A stretch of DNA of 64,000 nucleotides from Curtobacterium flaccumfaciens (GCA_029689965.1 CP121450.1:248001-312000), one strand, 5' to 3'. Positions 42,635-52,988 are shown, numbered from the stretch's first letter. The notes: generated from the sequence alone by a model not told the origin. Made by a program: numbers and translations.

Positions 42635-43769
42635 TCAGGAGCCGGTGTCGGACGAGCCGTTGCCGATCGCCGACCGGAACGTCGCGCCGTCGTCCGTGAA
42701 GCCCGTGATGTACCCGCTCGCGTTGACGTTCATCGGGCCGGCAGAGGCGGTGCCCACACCGCCCGGGCCGGAGATGTCCGCCGTGAAGGTGGCCCGGCCG
42801 AACGACGTGGTCGTGACCAGCCACCCGCTCGACAGCCAAGCGCCCACGGACACCGACGGCCGCGCGTCGAGCGTCCACTTCTGGTTCGTGTAGGTGTACG
42901 CCGAGTCCTCGCCGTAGGCGTAGAAGCTGCAGCCCTTCGGCGCCGCGTCGGTCGATGCGATGCAGCCGTCGACCCAGGCGTCCACCGCGTCCTTCGCGGA
43001 CTGCTCCCGCCGGCGGTGAGCTTCGTCGTCATCGACACGGGACTCGAGGCCGTGCCTCCGAAGCCGGCGACCGTCGCCGTCGTCGGATCCGCCGTGTACC
43101 ACTTGCCGCCGTCCACCGCGACGTCGTACGTGCCCGGGAGCGCCGTCAGCGTCACCGTGCCGTCCTTCGACGTCGTGACCGTCCGGCCGCCGACCGTGAC
43201 CTTCGCGCCCGCCGGCCCGCGCACGCTGACGTCGACCGCGCCGAGCCGCGGCGCCTCGAGCTCCCAGACGGGGAACACGCCCACTCGGTACCGGTCTTGT
43301 CCAGCGTGAAGGTCGAGGAGACGTCACGCCCGCCCTGCCGGAGGTACGCCGTCACCGTCGCCGTGTCACCGTCGTCCCGCGTGGCGGCGATCCGGTACCC
43401 GGTGACGCGGTTCCGCGCCTTGGCGTACGCGGCGTCCGTCAGCAGCACGTCGCCCTTGTCGTGGTCGACGCCCGCAGCCGCCAGGGCATCGCCGACCCTG
43501 CCGGCCGTGAGGTCGTCGAGGAACGCGCGCACCGGGCGGTCCGCGGAGTGCGTCGTGGTGCCGACCGAGTACCCGACCACACCGGCCACGGCCAGGAGCA
43601 CGATCGCCACGCCGCCCGCGATGATGCCGATCAAGGGGCCGCGGCCGAGCCTCCGGCGCGGTGTCGCGGGAGCCGGGGCCGCCGTCGGCGCCGGTGCGCC
43701 GTGCTCACCGCTGATCGAGTCGACGTCGGGAACGGAACCCCATCCGTCGGCCTGGTGCTGGTCGGTCAT
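42635..43769 (-). CDS. single-pass membrane protein, function unknown
   Basis: About 378 residues. A cytosolic N-terminus rich in Pro and Ala (APTAAPAPATPRRRLGRG), one membrane helix (LIGIIAGGVAIVLLAVAGVV, about residues 45-66), then an extracytoplasmic part: an RAFLDDLTAGRVGDALAAAG segment of DUF4878/NTF2-like look, a PEGA-like small beta region (GPAGAKVTVGGRTVTTSKDG), and a C-terminal domain with two Cys (GCIASTDAAPKGCSFYAYGE). Missing bases near 43281 and 43009. Not recognised beyond this; the layout suggests a cell-envelope lipoprotein-like or surface protein. Confidence 0.7.
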
Positions 43770-43803
43770 CGGTCCCCCGTCGTCCTGTGGTGCTCTCCGG
43801 ATC

Positions 43804-44262
43804 CTACCGCCGTGCGGCGTCGTCGCCGGAGGCCGTGGTGGTCGGCGGACGCCTCGCCTGGTGCCGGGCCATCGCGACCCCGCCGACGACGCAGAGGAGC
43901 GCCACGACCACCGAGCCGACGACGAACGGACCGAGCGCGTACCCAGCCGGGAACACCAGCAGCTCGGTCAGGTCTCCGCGGACGAGGCTGTACCCGACCG
44001 CTCCGACGCCGAGCATCACGAGGTACGCGGTCGCCGCGGCGACGAGTCCCGTGACGCCGGGGTTGCCGTCGCGGGCGCCGACCGCCGTGGCGAGGAAGAC
44101 CACCACGGCGCCGGCGAGCACCATCGCGGGGCCGAGGTACGGGGTGGCGTCGGGCTGGGAGATGACCTCGACGTCGGCGAGCAGCGCCTCGAAGCCCGTC
44201 ACCGCGATGACGAGCGCGATGAAGAGGATCGACGTCATCGTCGCGATCAGCCACCGGGACAT
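43804..44262 (-). CDS. four-helix integral membrane protein, function unknown
   Basis: 152 residues, intact. Hydrophobic segments at about 5-27, 43-61, 72-92 and 109-130; the C-terminus is short and basic (ARHQARRPP). No catalytic motif is visible. It sits 34 bp upstream of the single-pass membrane protein gene on the same strand. I do not recognise the family. Confidence 0.75.
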   Translation of the reverse strand: MSRWLIATMTSILFIALVIAVTGFEALLADVEVISQPDATPYLGPAMVLAGAVVVFLATAVGARDGNPGVTGLVAAATAYLVMLGVGAVGYSLVRGDLTELLVFPAGYALGPFVVGSVVVALLCVVGGVAMARHQARRPPTTTASGDDAARR

Positions 44263-44285
44263 GGGGCGATCGTAGCGCCGGCGGG

Positions 44286-44923
44286 TCAGACCGTGGTGGA
44301 GTCAGCGGGCCGGAGCTCGGGACCGGACGTGGGTGTGGGGTGCTGGTGGGTGCCGTCTGTCCCTGCGCCTCCTGGTGGTCGGCCCGCCGGTCGGGCCGCC
44401 GGTCGCTCTGCTCCTGGGCTGCGGCGACGAGCGCGAGCGCGATGGTCGCAGTGATCACCGGGATGGACTCCGTCATCGGGGCGGCCGCGACGGGCGCGTC
44501 CGGCGCCGGCAGCTCGGTGCCGGCCTGGAGGCGCGGCGCGGCATGCGTCCGCTCGGTCGCGTCCGGCTCGTGGTCACGCAACGCCGGCCCGACCACCGGG
44601 AGCACAGCCGTGGTCGCCGGCGGCTCGGCGTGCAGTACCGGCCGGTCCGCCTCCAGGTCCGGGACGCCGCGCTGCGCCGCGCGTCGGGACCTCGCCATCC
44701 TGACGAGGACGACGACGGCGACGATCGCCCAGATGCCGTTCACGACCGTCGACGGGACTGCGTGGTGCGCCGCGACGTTGACCGCGACGGCGAGCCCTCC
44801 GACGAGGTTGAAAAGCTGGTAGACGGGGCCGTTGGGGAGCCTGCCCATCGAGAAGAGCAAGTAACCAGCAAGGACGGTTACAGCTCCGAACCAACCGAGG
44901 AACTCCACGATTGCAGCCAACAC
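44286..44923 (-). CDS. CBU_0592-like small membrane protein with long soluble tail
   Basis: The first 85 or so residues (LAAIVEFLGWFGAVTVLAGY, LLFSMGRLPNGPVYQLFNLV, GGLAVAVNVAAHHAVPSTVV, NGIWAIVAVVVLVRM) match the three-helix pattern of CBU_0592-type proteins. The rest is an Ala/Pro-rich tail of low complexity. GTG start. A C missing from the run near 44339 removes the natural stop; repaired, it ends GPELRPADSTTV at 44286. The role is unknown; it is the first gene past the pilus cluster. Confidence 0.65.
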
Positions 44924-45091
44924 GCGCGACTCCGGGCACGACGAGGAACGGTCGTTTCGGGCGACCGTTCGAGGGGGACGAGCGGCCGCGATCGCGGGCT
45001 CAGGAGCATCGTAGGCACAGCGGCAGGCGTGGCGGAAGGGGATGCGGCGTGGCGTGACGCGCCCCGTTCGGTGGGGCACCAGAGGGGCGGG

Positions 45092-45824
45092 TCAGCCGTT
45101 CGAGGGGGTCGCCGAAGGCTGTGCCGCCGCAGCGCCGCTCGAGCGGTCGAGCACGTAGATCGATCCGCCGAACGTCCACGTCGAGGAAGCGCTCGAAGCG
45201 CCGTCGTCCCCGCTCTTGCCGGTCGAGGAGATCGTCGTGATGAGGAACAGCCGCTGACCCTTCTGAACGCCCTCGACGAAGTGCAGAGCCTGGTCGAACG
45301 TGCCGTCGACCGCCACCGTGACCGGGATCACGGAGAGGTTCTGCCCCGTGATGGAGGCGTCGGTGACGACACCCGGCGCAGCGGGTGCCGCCGGCGCGGT
45401 GCTGGCGTTCGTCGCGGAGGACGGTTCGGCGGTCGCGTCGTCGGCGGGCTGTCCGTCGGATCCTTCGGTGATCGATGGCGAGTAGGCGGTCGCGTCGCTC
45501 GCCGTGAACGAGGACACCTGCATCCCGGTCGACGCGGCGATCGCGGTGAGCTCGTCGATGAACGGGGACACACTCGCGGTGTCCGGCACCGAGGCGGACA
45601 CCGCCTTCAGTTCGCGCCGCATCGCGGGCAGCTCCGCCGCCTGTTCCTTGAGACGTGCGAGCTTCTGCTCGACTCGTGTCGTTCGCCTGGTCGACGCTGT
45701 CCGTCTGCGCCCGCGCTGCAGCGGTCTGCGAGAGCTGCGGCTGGACCGCGAGGAAGAAGCCCCCGATCGCGACGACGAACATCGCGACGACGGCGAGCAG
45801 GAGACTGAGACGGCTGCGGGACAT
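45092..45824 (-). CDS. pilO: PilO-like type IV pilus assembly protein
   Basis: About 244 residues. One N-terminal membrane helix (LLLAVVAMFVVAIGGFFLAV), a coiled-coil stretch (VEQKLARLKEQAAELPAMRR), then a ferredoxin-like periplasm-side domain (FIDELTAIAASTGMQVSSF; VPVTVAVDGTFDQALHFVEG; RLFLITTISST) with a low-complexity Ala/Pro insertion. This is the PilO architecture. One base is missing near 45670-45690. Last of the pilM-pilN-pilO set, 3 bp after pilN. Confidence 0.82.
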
Positions 45825-45827
45825 CGT

Positions 45828-46571
45828 TCAGCCCTTCACGGCGTCCGTCGCGGCGTACTTGCCGTCGAACGCCTTCTCGTCGAGGTGGATGGTCATGTTG
45901 ACGGCGTACCCGCTCCCGTCGTCCGCTCGTGACACCGAGTTGGCGTTCGCGTCCACGAAGCCGGTGACACCGCCCACCGCTGTCAGCCAGTCCGGAACGG
46001 ACGGGAGGGCGGAGCTCCTGGCATCGAAGGTCAACGTCGCGATGCGCTGACCCTGGAGCGGGTCGTCCGACTGTGCGTACGGCTCGGTGGCGGACGCGGA
46101 GTCGACGGCGATCCCCGTGATCTGCACTCCGGCCGGAAGCTTGGAACGCACGGCCTGCAGCGTGGCGGACCAGTCGACCTCGGTCGACCCGCCCACCTTC
46201 TGCGCAGCCTCGAGGAGCGTGGTGCCGGCCTCGATCGAGCGGACGTCACGGTACTGCGCCTGCTGCTGCGCCAGTGCGACCGTCTCGCTCTGCGCCGAAC
46301 TCAGTTCGCTCTCCGCGGAGGCGCGGCCCATGGTCGCCCATCCGGCGACGATCCCGACGGCCACAGCCACCACGACGACGCCGGCCCATGCTCGACGGAC
46401 GGTCCCGCGCTGACGCCGGTTCGCGTGCACCTCGGCTGGCAGGAGGTCCACCCGCGGTGCACCCCCGATGACCAGGACGCCGGTGGTGCTCCTGGGCTGT
46501 CCACTCGGTCGGCGGGCCGGCGCGACTGCCGCCCCACGTTCGGTCGCGGGTTGCTCGATGGTCCCGGTCAT
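45828..46571 (-). CDS. pilN: PilN-like type IV pilus assembly protein
   Basis: 247 residues, intact. The cytoplasmic N-terminus carries APRVDLLPAEVHANRRQRGT, the equivalent of the INLLP motif by which PilN binds PilM; a single membrane helix (WAGVVVVAVAVGIVAGWATM) and coiled coil follow, then a domain paired to PilO. Its ATG overlaps the pilM stop (ATGA). It forms the inner platform of the pilus machine with PilM, PilO and PilC. Confidence 0.87.
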   Translation of the reverse strand: MTGTIEQPATERGAAVAPARRPSGQPRSTTGVLVIGGAPRVDLLPAEVHANRRQRGTVRRAWAGVVVVAVAVGIVAGWATMGRASAESELSSAQSETVALAQQQAQYRDVRSIEAGTTLLEAAQKVGGSTEVDWSATLQAVRSKLPAGVQITGIAVDSASATEPYAQSDDPLQGQRIATLTFDARSSALPSVPDWLTAVGGVTGFVDANANSVSRADDGSGYAVNMTIHLDEKAFDGKYAATDAVKG

Positions 46572-47620
46572 GCCGCTCGACCTCCGACCGCGAGGCTCCA
46601 CGCGACGGAGATCGACGCCGACCGCTCGCGGAGCACTTCAGGGGTGATGCCACGACCGATCCGCGCGGCGACGAACGGGTCTCCCAGCGCGACGGGCAGC
46701 CCGGACACGTCGCCGAGGCCCTCGCGGAAGCCGGGCAGTGCCGCCCCGCCCCCGACGAGCACGATCCCGCGGACGACGTCGTCAGGGCGGGTGTTGGTGT
46801 AGTAGGTGACCGTGTTCCTGATGCTCGTGAGCAACTCCCCGACGGTGTCCTTGATGACGGCCACCGCTCGCACGTCGTCGGGGGTGTGCGTTCGTCCGAC
46901 GATGCCGAAGTGACGCTTCACCGACTCAGCCTCGGCGAGCGGGATCTCCAGTTGCGCCGCGATCGTCTTCGTCACGTCGTCCCCTCCGGTCGGGATGATG
47001 CGCACGAACTTCGGCACGCCGTCGTGGGCGATGACGACCGACGTCGTGTTGCCGCCGCAGTCGACGATGGCGACTGTGCCGGCACCGGCCACGCGCGGTG
47101 CGAGCGCACGCGTGAGCGCGAACGGGATGAGGTCGACGCCGACCGGGTTCAACCCCGCGAGCTCGGCTGCTCGCACGTTCGCGAGAACCGCGTCCTTGAT
47201 GGCTGCCACGAGGAGTCCGTGGACCACCGGACCGGATTCGCCCACTGCTTCGGACGTCGGGTAGAAGTCGAGGATCGCGTCGCCGACAGGCACCGGCAGC
47301 ATGTCCTGCACCTGGAACGGGAGCGACTCGCGGATCTGTGCGAGTGGTGCCATCGGCACGGTGAGGTCTCGGGAGAGCACGCGCTGGTTCCCCATGCCGA
47401 GGATGACGTCCTTCGTCCTGAACCTGCCGATCGACCAGAGTTCGCGGAGAGCGGTGGCGACGGTGTTCGCTTCGAGCACCTCGCCGTGCTTGGTCGCGTC
47501 CTTCGGCACCGGCACCTCCGCGACGCGGAGGATCGTCGGCTGCACCTTCTCGGAATCGGCGACCTCGACCGCACGGATCGTCTCGGCACCGATGTCGATG
47601 CCGACGATGTTCTTCGCCAT
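46568..47620 (-). CDS. pilM: PilM-like actin-fold pilus assembly ATPase
   Basis: 350 residues, intact. Actin-like phosphate loops: MAKNIVGIDIGAETIRAVEV at the start, VAIVDCGGNTTSVVIAHDG in the middle, GIVLVGGGAALPGFREGL near the end. It is cytoplasmic and recruits PilN. Translation is coupled to pilN. pilD lies 49 bp upstream on the same strand. Confidence 0.92.
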   Translation of the reverse strand: MAKNIVGIDIGAETIRAVEVADSEKVQPTILRVAEVPVPKDATKHGEVLEANTVATALRELWSIGRFRTKDVILGMGNQRVLSRDLTVPMAPLAQIRESLPFQVQDMLPVPVGDAILDFYPTSEAVGESGPVVHGLLVAAIKDAVLANVRAAELAGLNPVGVDLIPFALTRALAPRVAGAGTVAIVDCGGNTTSVVIAHDGVPKFVRIIPTGGDDVTKTIAAQLEIPLAEAESVKRHFGIVGRTHTPDDVRAVAVIKDTVGELLTSIRNTVTYYTNTRPDDVVRGIVLVGGGAALPGFREGLGDVSGLPVALGDPFVAARIGRGITPEVLRERSASISVAWSLAVGGRAA

Positions 47621-47669
47621 GTCTCGTGTTCCTTCCGGTCGAGTCGGGCTGGGGGTTCGGGCCCGGTCG

Positions 47670-48497
47670 TCAGACGAGACCGAGGAGTCGGAGGTAGGCG
47701 TGCCAGATCGGGCTGCCCGCGAAGGCCCCCACCCACGCGCCGAGGAGCATCCACGGACCGAACGGGATCCCGGTCGCGCGATCGGCTCGGCGGGCGACGA
47801 GGAGCACGATGCCGAAGGTACCTCCGAGCAGGAACGCACCGAAAGCACCCACAGCGAGGGGTCCCCATCCGAGGTACGCGAGCACGAGTCCCAGCACTCC
47901 GGCGAGCTTCACGTCGCCGAAGCCCATCCCGCGCGGCACGGCGATCGCCAGCACGAGGTAGACCCCGCCGAGGACGGCGAGGCCGAAGAGCCCGCGGAGG
48001 AGCGCGCTCCAGTCGCCGGTGAGCGCACTCGTCACCGAGAGCAGGACGATGAGCACCGGGTACATCGGCAGGACGATCCGGTTCGGCAAGGTGTGCGTGT
48101 CGACGTCGATCAGGGCCAGGACGACACTCGTCGCCATCAGGTAGAGGAGCGCCACGAGGAGGACGACGTGCCCGACCAGGGCGGCGCCGGGGATCTCCGC
48201 CGACGGAAGGAACCGGATCCCGACCGCCAGGAACAGGACTGCGGTGCCGGCCTCGACCAGTGGGTACCGGAGCGCGATGGGCTCGGAGCAGTCACGGCAC
48301 CGACCACGGAGGACGAGCCAGGACAGGACGGGCACGTTGTCGAGACCACGGATGGCGCGACCGCACTTCGTGCACGCCGACGCGGGAGCGATGACGGACA
48401 TCCCTGCCGGTACGCGGTACACGACCACGTTGAGGAACGACCCGATGGCGAGCCCGAGCGCGCCGCCGAACGTCGCGATGAGCGCCCACAGGGCCAT
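47670..48497 (-). CDS. pilD: prepilin peptidase / N-methyltransferase
   Basis: A membrane aspartic protease that cuts prepilins before the FTLIE-type residue and methylates the new N-terminus. 275 residues. GSFLNVVVYRVP opens the fold; CTKCGRAI...CRDC is the zinc-binding pair of C-x-x-C motifs; the catalytic Asp residues sit in LIDVDTHTLPN and GMGFGDVKLAG. About seven more membrane helices. It serves the four prepilin-like genes just upstream in the operon. Confidence 0.95.
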   Translation of the reverse strand: MALWALIATFGGALGLAIGSFLNVVVYRVPAGMSVIAPASACTKCGRAIRGLDNVPVLSWLVLRGRCRDCSEPIALRYPLVEAGTAVLFLAVGIRFLPSAEIPGAALVGHVVLLVALLYLMATSVVLALIDVDTHTLPNRIVLPMYPVLIVLLSVTSALTGDWSALLRGLFGLAVLGGVYLVLAIAVPRGMGFGDVKLAGVLGLVLAYLGWGPLAVGAFGAFLLGGTFGIVLLVARRADRATGIPFGPWMLLGAWVGAFAGSPIWHAYLRLLGLV

Positions 48498-48508
48498 GAG
48501 TCCGCTCG

Positions 48509-50355
48509 TCACGGGATCGGCGCTCCCTTCGCGTCGTACGCCGTCTTCGACTCGACCTGGGTCGCGACCCGGTAGGTCGTCACGGTCGGCTGCGGGAACT
48601 TCGGGGGCGTGTACGTCGCCAGGCTCGAGTCGAACGAGTACGCCTTCGTGTACCCCTGCCCGCTCGACAGTCCCACCGCACCACGGAAGTTCTGCGCGAT
48701 CGAACCCTTCACGGTGAGCGTGCCACGACCGCTGGACGAGCCGCGCGTCCAGTTCTGCACGACGAACGTGCCGTTGTTCGAGAGGATCGCTGCGTCGATC
48801 TCCCTGTTGCTCGAGAGGATCGCGCCGTTGCTCGAGTTGATCGGGTTCCAGACCCAGACCGCCCGCTGACCGATCAGACCGAGGATCGTCGACGGTGACC
48901 GGGTGCTCGGGTAGGTGATGTCGCCCGTCACGTACAGGTAGTTCTCCGCGGCGATGGTCACCGCCTTGTCCACCGTCCCTGGACGAACGCGTCACCGCGA
49001 TCGCAGCCGTACGGATTCGTGACGGCGGTACCGTCACCGGCCGTCGGGTCGGTCTCCGAGGCACTGCCGGATGAGCCCACGTACGGGAAGCCGACACCGT
49101 TCGGCTTGAGCGACGTCGCCGTGCTCGCCGCCGACGTCGCGTCGCACGCCGTCGCGACGTTCTTGAGGGTGGCGTTGCCCTTCCAGTAGTTGGGGTCCTG
49201 GACGGTCCCGGACGTGCGGGCGTTCGGCTCGTTCTGGACGAAGATCAGGTTGTTCTTCGGAACCGTCACCCGGGCGCCGACGGTGCTCCTGAGGTCCGAG
49301 GGGGCGCCGCACTTCGCAGCCGCCGCGGCCGAGTCGGAGTTGACACCGGCGATCTGAGCCCCGGGCGTCGCGGTCGCCCCCGTCACCTGGGTGGCGATCG
49401 TCATCGGCGATCGCACGGTCATCGTGCCGTCACCGTTGAACGTGATCTTCGTCGGACCGGTGTAGAGGCAACCGACGCCTTCGACCGTGGCCGTCGTCGA
49501 CGCGAGGTCGGAGCGGGTGTAGTCGCGCAGGTCTCCGATGGTGGCCGGCGGCGTCAACGTCGACGAGGTCGTCGGGTTGGACGCGTACCGACCGACGGAG
49601 CATCCGCTGCTGGTCACGCCGTACACGCTCTGCACCGTGCTCTTGAACTGGGCGCCGCAGACCTTGATCTGGTCGTTCGAACGCACCGGTCCCTCCAGGA
49701 CGTCACCTGAGCCGAACTGGATTTGATCGCAGCTGGTACTCGTGGCCACCGGTCGGTAGGCGGACGTGCACGGATTCGAGCTGTTCGTCGAGGCTTTCTC
49801 GTTCGTCACCGTCGGATCGCCTGACTCGTAGTTGGTGAAGTACAGGTAGTTGGAGAACCCGTCCGGTCGGACGTTGGCGATGACCGTGCGCGTCGTGGTG
49901 GCCGACTTCCCGGTGGACTGCAGCCGGATCACGCCCTGTGACGAGAGCCTGCTGTTGTCGACGGCGTACCGGAACGACGAGTCGCTCGCGGTGCCGTCCG
50001 AGGTCGGGACAGCGACCCACGGCTGGTCGCTTCGGTAGTTGAACGCAGCGTTGCCCCCGGTGCCCTTGGGGAAGGTGCTGCTCGTCGCGGAACTGAACGG
50101 CGCACTGGACTGCCCGTAGTCGCCGTAGGAGTTGTCCGCGTTCAGTCGCGACTGGTAGTCGGCGACCCCGGCGTACGCGGCCGCGATCGCGCGGTTCCAC
50201 GATCGATCCGTCGCCGTGACCGTCGCACCCGACGTCGCGATCGCGACCATCGTCGCGACCAGGAGCATCACGACGGTCCCGATGCCGACCACGGCGACGA
50301 GAGCCATACCGCGGTCGTCGTCGCGGGAGCGGATCCCGCGGAGCAGACGGATCAC
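48509..50355 (-). CDS. PilX-like pilus-associated protein
   Basis: About 615 residues, GTG start. The N-terminus (IRSRDDDRGMALVAVVGIGT, VVMLLVATMVAIATSGATVT) is a PilX-type prepilin-like anchor with RGMALV in place of the usual GFTLIE. The rest is a large, Ser/Thr-rich extracellular part with several Cys, probably beta-rich (for example KGSIAQNFRGAVGLSSGQGY). One base is missing near 48977 (FVQGTVDKAV). The start overlaps the preceding stop as GTGA. It probably caps or primes the pilus (inference). Confidence 0.75.
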
Positions 50356-51062
50356 GACGAGGCTCCCATCACGATGTTCGGCATGCTGGCGGCGTTCCTC
50401 AGCGACACTGCGTTCGGATCGGTCGGACTCGAGCCGACCGTGACGCTGACCGACACGGACCTGATGTTGGGCAGGTCGGAGGCAGCGACGGGCACCGTCG
50501 AGGAGCCGAGGGGGCTCCCCGCGGCGTTCTTGTACGAGAACACCACCGTGTTGACCGCCGACGAGACCAGGGTGCGCCGCGAGCTCGCCGTCGACGAGAG
50601 TGTCGCCGCGGCAGCCAGCGGGAACGAGTAGTACGACGAGTTGCCCGACACGGCCGTGCCGTTCCACTTCGTCTCGGTGATCCGCTTCGTGGCCGGGTCG
50701 AGCGTCAGCTGCACCTCGACCGGCTGGGAGAGCGTGGATTCCAGGTTGACGTACGCGAAGAACCGGACCGACGTCGCACTCGCGTACTGGAACGCGAACT
50801 GCGAGTCGTCTCCGGTGGGCACCGGGTTGTCCGTCGCGGCGCGGAGCACGCGGCTCATCTCGTTCATGGCTGCCGAGGCGGCCCGGGTGTTCTGGCTCAC
50901 CGAGCTCGACGTCGCCGACGCCTTCTGGGAGGCGATGAGGAACGATCCTGCGATGGTGAGGACGAGGAGCGACAGACTCATCGCGACGATGAGCTCCACG
51001 AGCGTGATCCCACGCTCCTCGGTTCGCCCACGCTCCAGTACGTGACGGACGGCTGCGATCAC
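50352..51062 (-). CDS. PilW-like minor pilin
   Basis: 236 residues, GTG start. Class III signal peptide RGITLVELIVAMSLSLLVL with Glu at +5, the PilW/PilJ type. A head with few Cys follows. Both its ends overlap its neighbours as GTGA (with the pilV-like gene upstream and the pilX-like gene downstream), so the three minor pilins are translated together. Confidence 0.85.
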   Translation of the reverse strand: MIAAVRHVLERGRTEERGITLVELIVAMSLSLLVLTIAGSFLIASQKASATSSSVSQNTRAASAAMNEMSRVLRAATDNPVPTGDDSQFAFQYASATSVRFFAYVNLESTLSQPVEVQLTLDPATKRITETKWNGTAVSGNSSYYSFPLAAAATLSSTASSRRTLVSSAVNTVVFSYKNAAGSPLGSSTVPVAASDLPNIRSVSVSVTVGSSPTDPNAVSLRNAASMPNIVMGASS

Positions 51063-52435
51063 GACGTCGGCACCGTTCGCGGGTCGAGCGAGACGACGTT
51101 GCCGCTCGTCGAGACCTTGAGGTTCGAGACGTCCGGGTTCGCCGAGACCACCGGGGAGTTGCTGCTGTACGAGCCGCCGACCGTCCCCGCCCCGCGGAGC
51201 GTCCACGTCCCGAACGGCAGCGCGACCGTCGATGTCGCAGTGGCCGACATCCCGGTGAAGGAGTACGTCGTCGACGGTGAGCAGCCGGGATCGCCGTTGG
51301 CGACGGCGCTGGTGTTCTTCACCGTCGCCACGAGCACGCTGTCCGAACCGCCCATCTTCACGTTGAAGACGCCCATCGGCGCCCGCGCCGTCGCTGTGGT
51401 GGCCGTCGTCGGGTAGTAGCCGGGAGTGGAACCGTCGGAGGCGTTGAACACGTTCGGAGACGTCGTCAGGTTGTTCGCCGTCGGCCACGCCTTCGGGTCC
51501 ACGTCCTTGCAGGTCGACGTGTACGCGCCGGCGATCGCGGTCCACTGGTACGGGAAGAGCGTGGTCGACGTCGTCGTGACCGTCTTGACCGTGTCGTCGT
51601 ACCGGTAGGTCATCGGCAAGGACGTCGGCAGCTTCGCCGTGACGCCGTCCTTGAGGTTGAGCGGGCTTCCGGCGGTCACCGTGATGGCCTGGTCGTAGAG
51701 GAACGTCGCGTTGCCGACGCCGCCCGCGGTGGTCGCCACGGTCGCGTCGGGTGTCGTCTCACCGGTCTTATCGATGTTCCCGGACTTCGCGATCTTCACC
51801 GTGTACGTGCCAGGGGTCACGCCGACGGCGTAGCTGCATCCGTTGGCGTCCGTCGCGGCCGGCGGGTTCGAGAGGCTGGTCGCACCGCCTGAGACCGGCG
51901 TGATCGTCACCGCGACGCCCGTGTTGGGGCCGCCGGTCGCAGTGCGGACCCCGACGACGATGGTGGATGCCGTCGCGCTCGACACCGCGGAGGACGGGGA
52001 GATGAGGGTGTCGAGGACGACGTTCTTCTGGCGGGGCGACGTGCCGCTCGTCCACGAGACGGTGATCGACACGCGCTTGTAGGCGAGGACGCCGGCCCCG
52101 GCGCCGCACGGCTTGTCGGAGCCGTCCGAGTTGATCCAGTTCGTGGTCTGCTTGATCGTGTAGGTCTGGTTGCCGACAGACTCCGTCGACGTGTCGTCGT
52201 CGAGCGTGAAGACGTCCTTGGTGCTGCGGGCCGCGTCGAGGGCCTGGTTCGCGAAGTTGAGCGCAGCTTCGCGCGAGCGGTTGTCCTGCGTGAGGTACAT
52301 CGTCGAGACGATGCCCGCGGCGACCCCGGCGGCGATCATCGCGAAGATCGTCATCGCGACCATCACCTCGATGATGGAGAGGCCTTCGTCGGACTCTCGC
52401 GCCGCGCGGAGGCGGTCGACGATGCGCAGCAGCAT
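51059..52435 (-). CDS. PilV-like minor pilin with large extracellular domain
   Basis: 458 residues, intact. Prepilin motif EGLSIIEVMVAMTIFAMIAA near residue 17, then about 400 residues of Ser/Thr/Ala-rich extracellular sequence with a carboxypeptidase-regulatory-like beta fold (VAVTITPVSGGATSL, VTPGTYTVKIAKSG) and four Cys. It is much longer than typical PilV (about 170), so it may double as a tip adhesin (inference). It follows the hairpin after pilA. Confidence 0.8.
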   Translation of the reverse strand: MLLRIVDRLRAARESDEGLSIIEVMVAMTIFAMIAAGVAAGIVSTMYLTQDNRSREAALNFANQALDAARSTKDVFTLDDDTSTESVGNQTYTIKQTTNWINSDGSDKPCGAGAGVLAYKRVSITVSWTSGTSPRQKNVVLDTLISPSSAVSSATASTIVVGVRTATGGPNTGVAVTITPVSGGATSLSNPPAATDANGCSYAVGVTPGTYTVKIAKSGNIDKTGETTPDATVATTAGGVGNATFLYDQAITVTAGSPLNLKDGVTAKLPTSLPMTYRYDDTVKTVTTTSTTLFPYQWTAIAGAYTSTCKDVDPKAWPTANNLTTSPNVFNASDGSTPGYYPTTATTATARAPMGVFNVKMGGSDSVLVATVKNTSAVANGDPGCSPSTTYSFTGMSATATSTVALPFGTWTLRGAGTVGGSYSSNSPVVSANPDVSNLKVSTSGNVVSLDPRTVPTS

Positions 52436-52470
52436 GCTCAGCCTCTCTGTCGCAGGGGTGGATGGTGGTG

Positions 52471-52508
52471 CGGCGACGGGCCGTGACGTCGGTCACGGCC
52501 CGTCGCCG
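52471..52508 (-). terminator. perfect 17-bp hairpin after pilA
   Basis: CGGCGACGGGCCGTGAC (52471-52487) pairs perfectly with GTCACGGCCCGTCGCCG (52492-52508), 4-nt loop, 9 bp past the pilA stop. The next pilus gene starts 36 bp further on the same strand, so it probably acts as a partial terminator that lets major pilin mRNA exceed minor pilin mRNA. Confidence 0.75.
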
Positions 52509-52517
52509 CCGATCAGA

Positions 52518-52988
52518 TCAGCAGCTCTCACCACTCACGACGCCGGAGCTGTCCGAGGCGCAGAACTTGCTTCCCGTCGAGCTCGTTCCGATGACCTTGA
52601 AGGTTGCAGCGGTGGTGCCGCTGGCCGGCGTCATCGTGTAAGCAAGCGAGTTCGTGTTGCCACTGAGGCTGGCGCCGGCCGACTTGAGCTCGGCCGTGAG
52701 CGCACCGGTGCCGGTACCAGTACTCGTCGTGTAGGTACCCGTGGCCGGCAGGCTTCCGGACGACGACTGGAGCGCGACCACGGCGGTCTTGAAGTTCGAC
52801 ACGTCCGACTTCGCGCTTGAGTCCTTGGCGTTGTTCTGCACGCCGATGTACACCGGGATGGCGATCGCGGCCAGGATGCCGATGATGATCACGACGACGA
52901 GGAGCTCGATCAGGGTGAAGCCCTTCTCGTTCTCTTCGAGAATACCCTTGCGGCGAGCGTTCAGCTTGCCCATGAGAGCGAAGTACAT
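52518..52988 (-). CDS. pilA: type IV major pilin (prepilin)
   Basis: 156 residues. Signal KGFTLIELLVVVIIIGILAA (Gly-Phe cut site, Glu5), then the N-terminal alpha helix to VQNNAKDSSAKSDVSNFKTA. The C-terminal head is small, Ser/Thr/Gly-rich, and ends with two Cys (KFCASDSSGVVSGESC), the typical disulfide-bounded loop. The leader is long (about 23 residues, MYFALMGKLNARRKGILEEN...); an internal Met at residue 6 might be the real start but has no better binding site. A promoter of its own is likely upstream (53000-53136). Confidence 0.93.
   Translation of the reverse strand: MYFALMGKLNARRKGILEENEKGFTLIELLVVVIIIGILAAIAIPVYIGVQNNAKDSSAKSDVSNFKTAVVALQSSSGSLPATGTYTTSTGTGTGALTAELKSAGASLSGNTNSLAYTMTPASGTTAATFKVIGTSSTGSKFCASDSSGVVSGESC

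Noticed and set aside
42094..43309. Proteins encoded in the rpsL-upstream region on the plus strand
   Set aside because: Open frames come from GC-rich repeats; composition is Arg/Ala/Pro noise and overlaps a real minus-strand gene.
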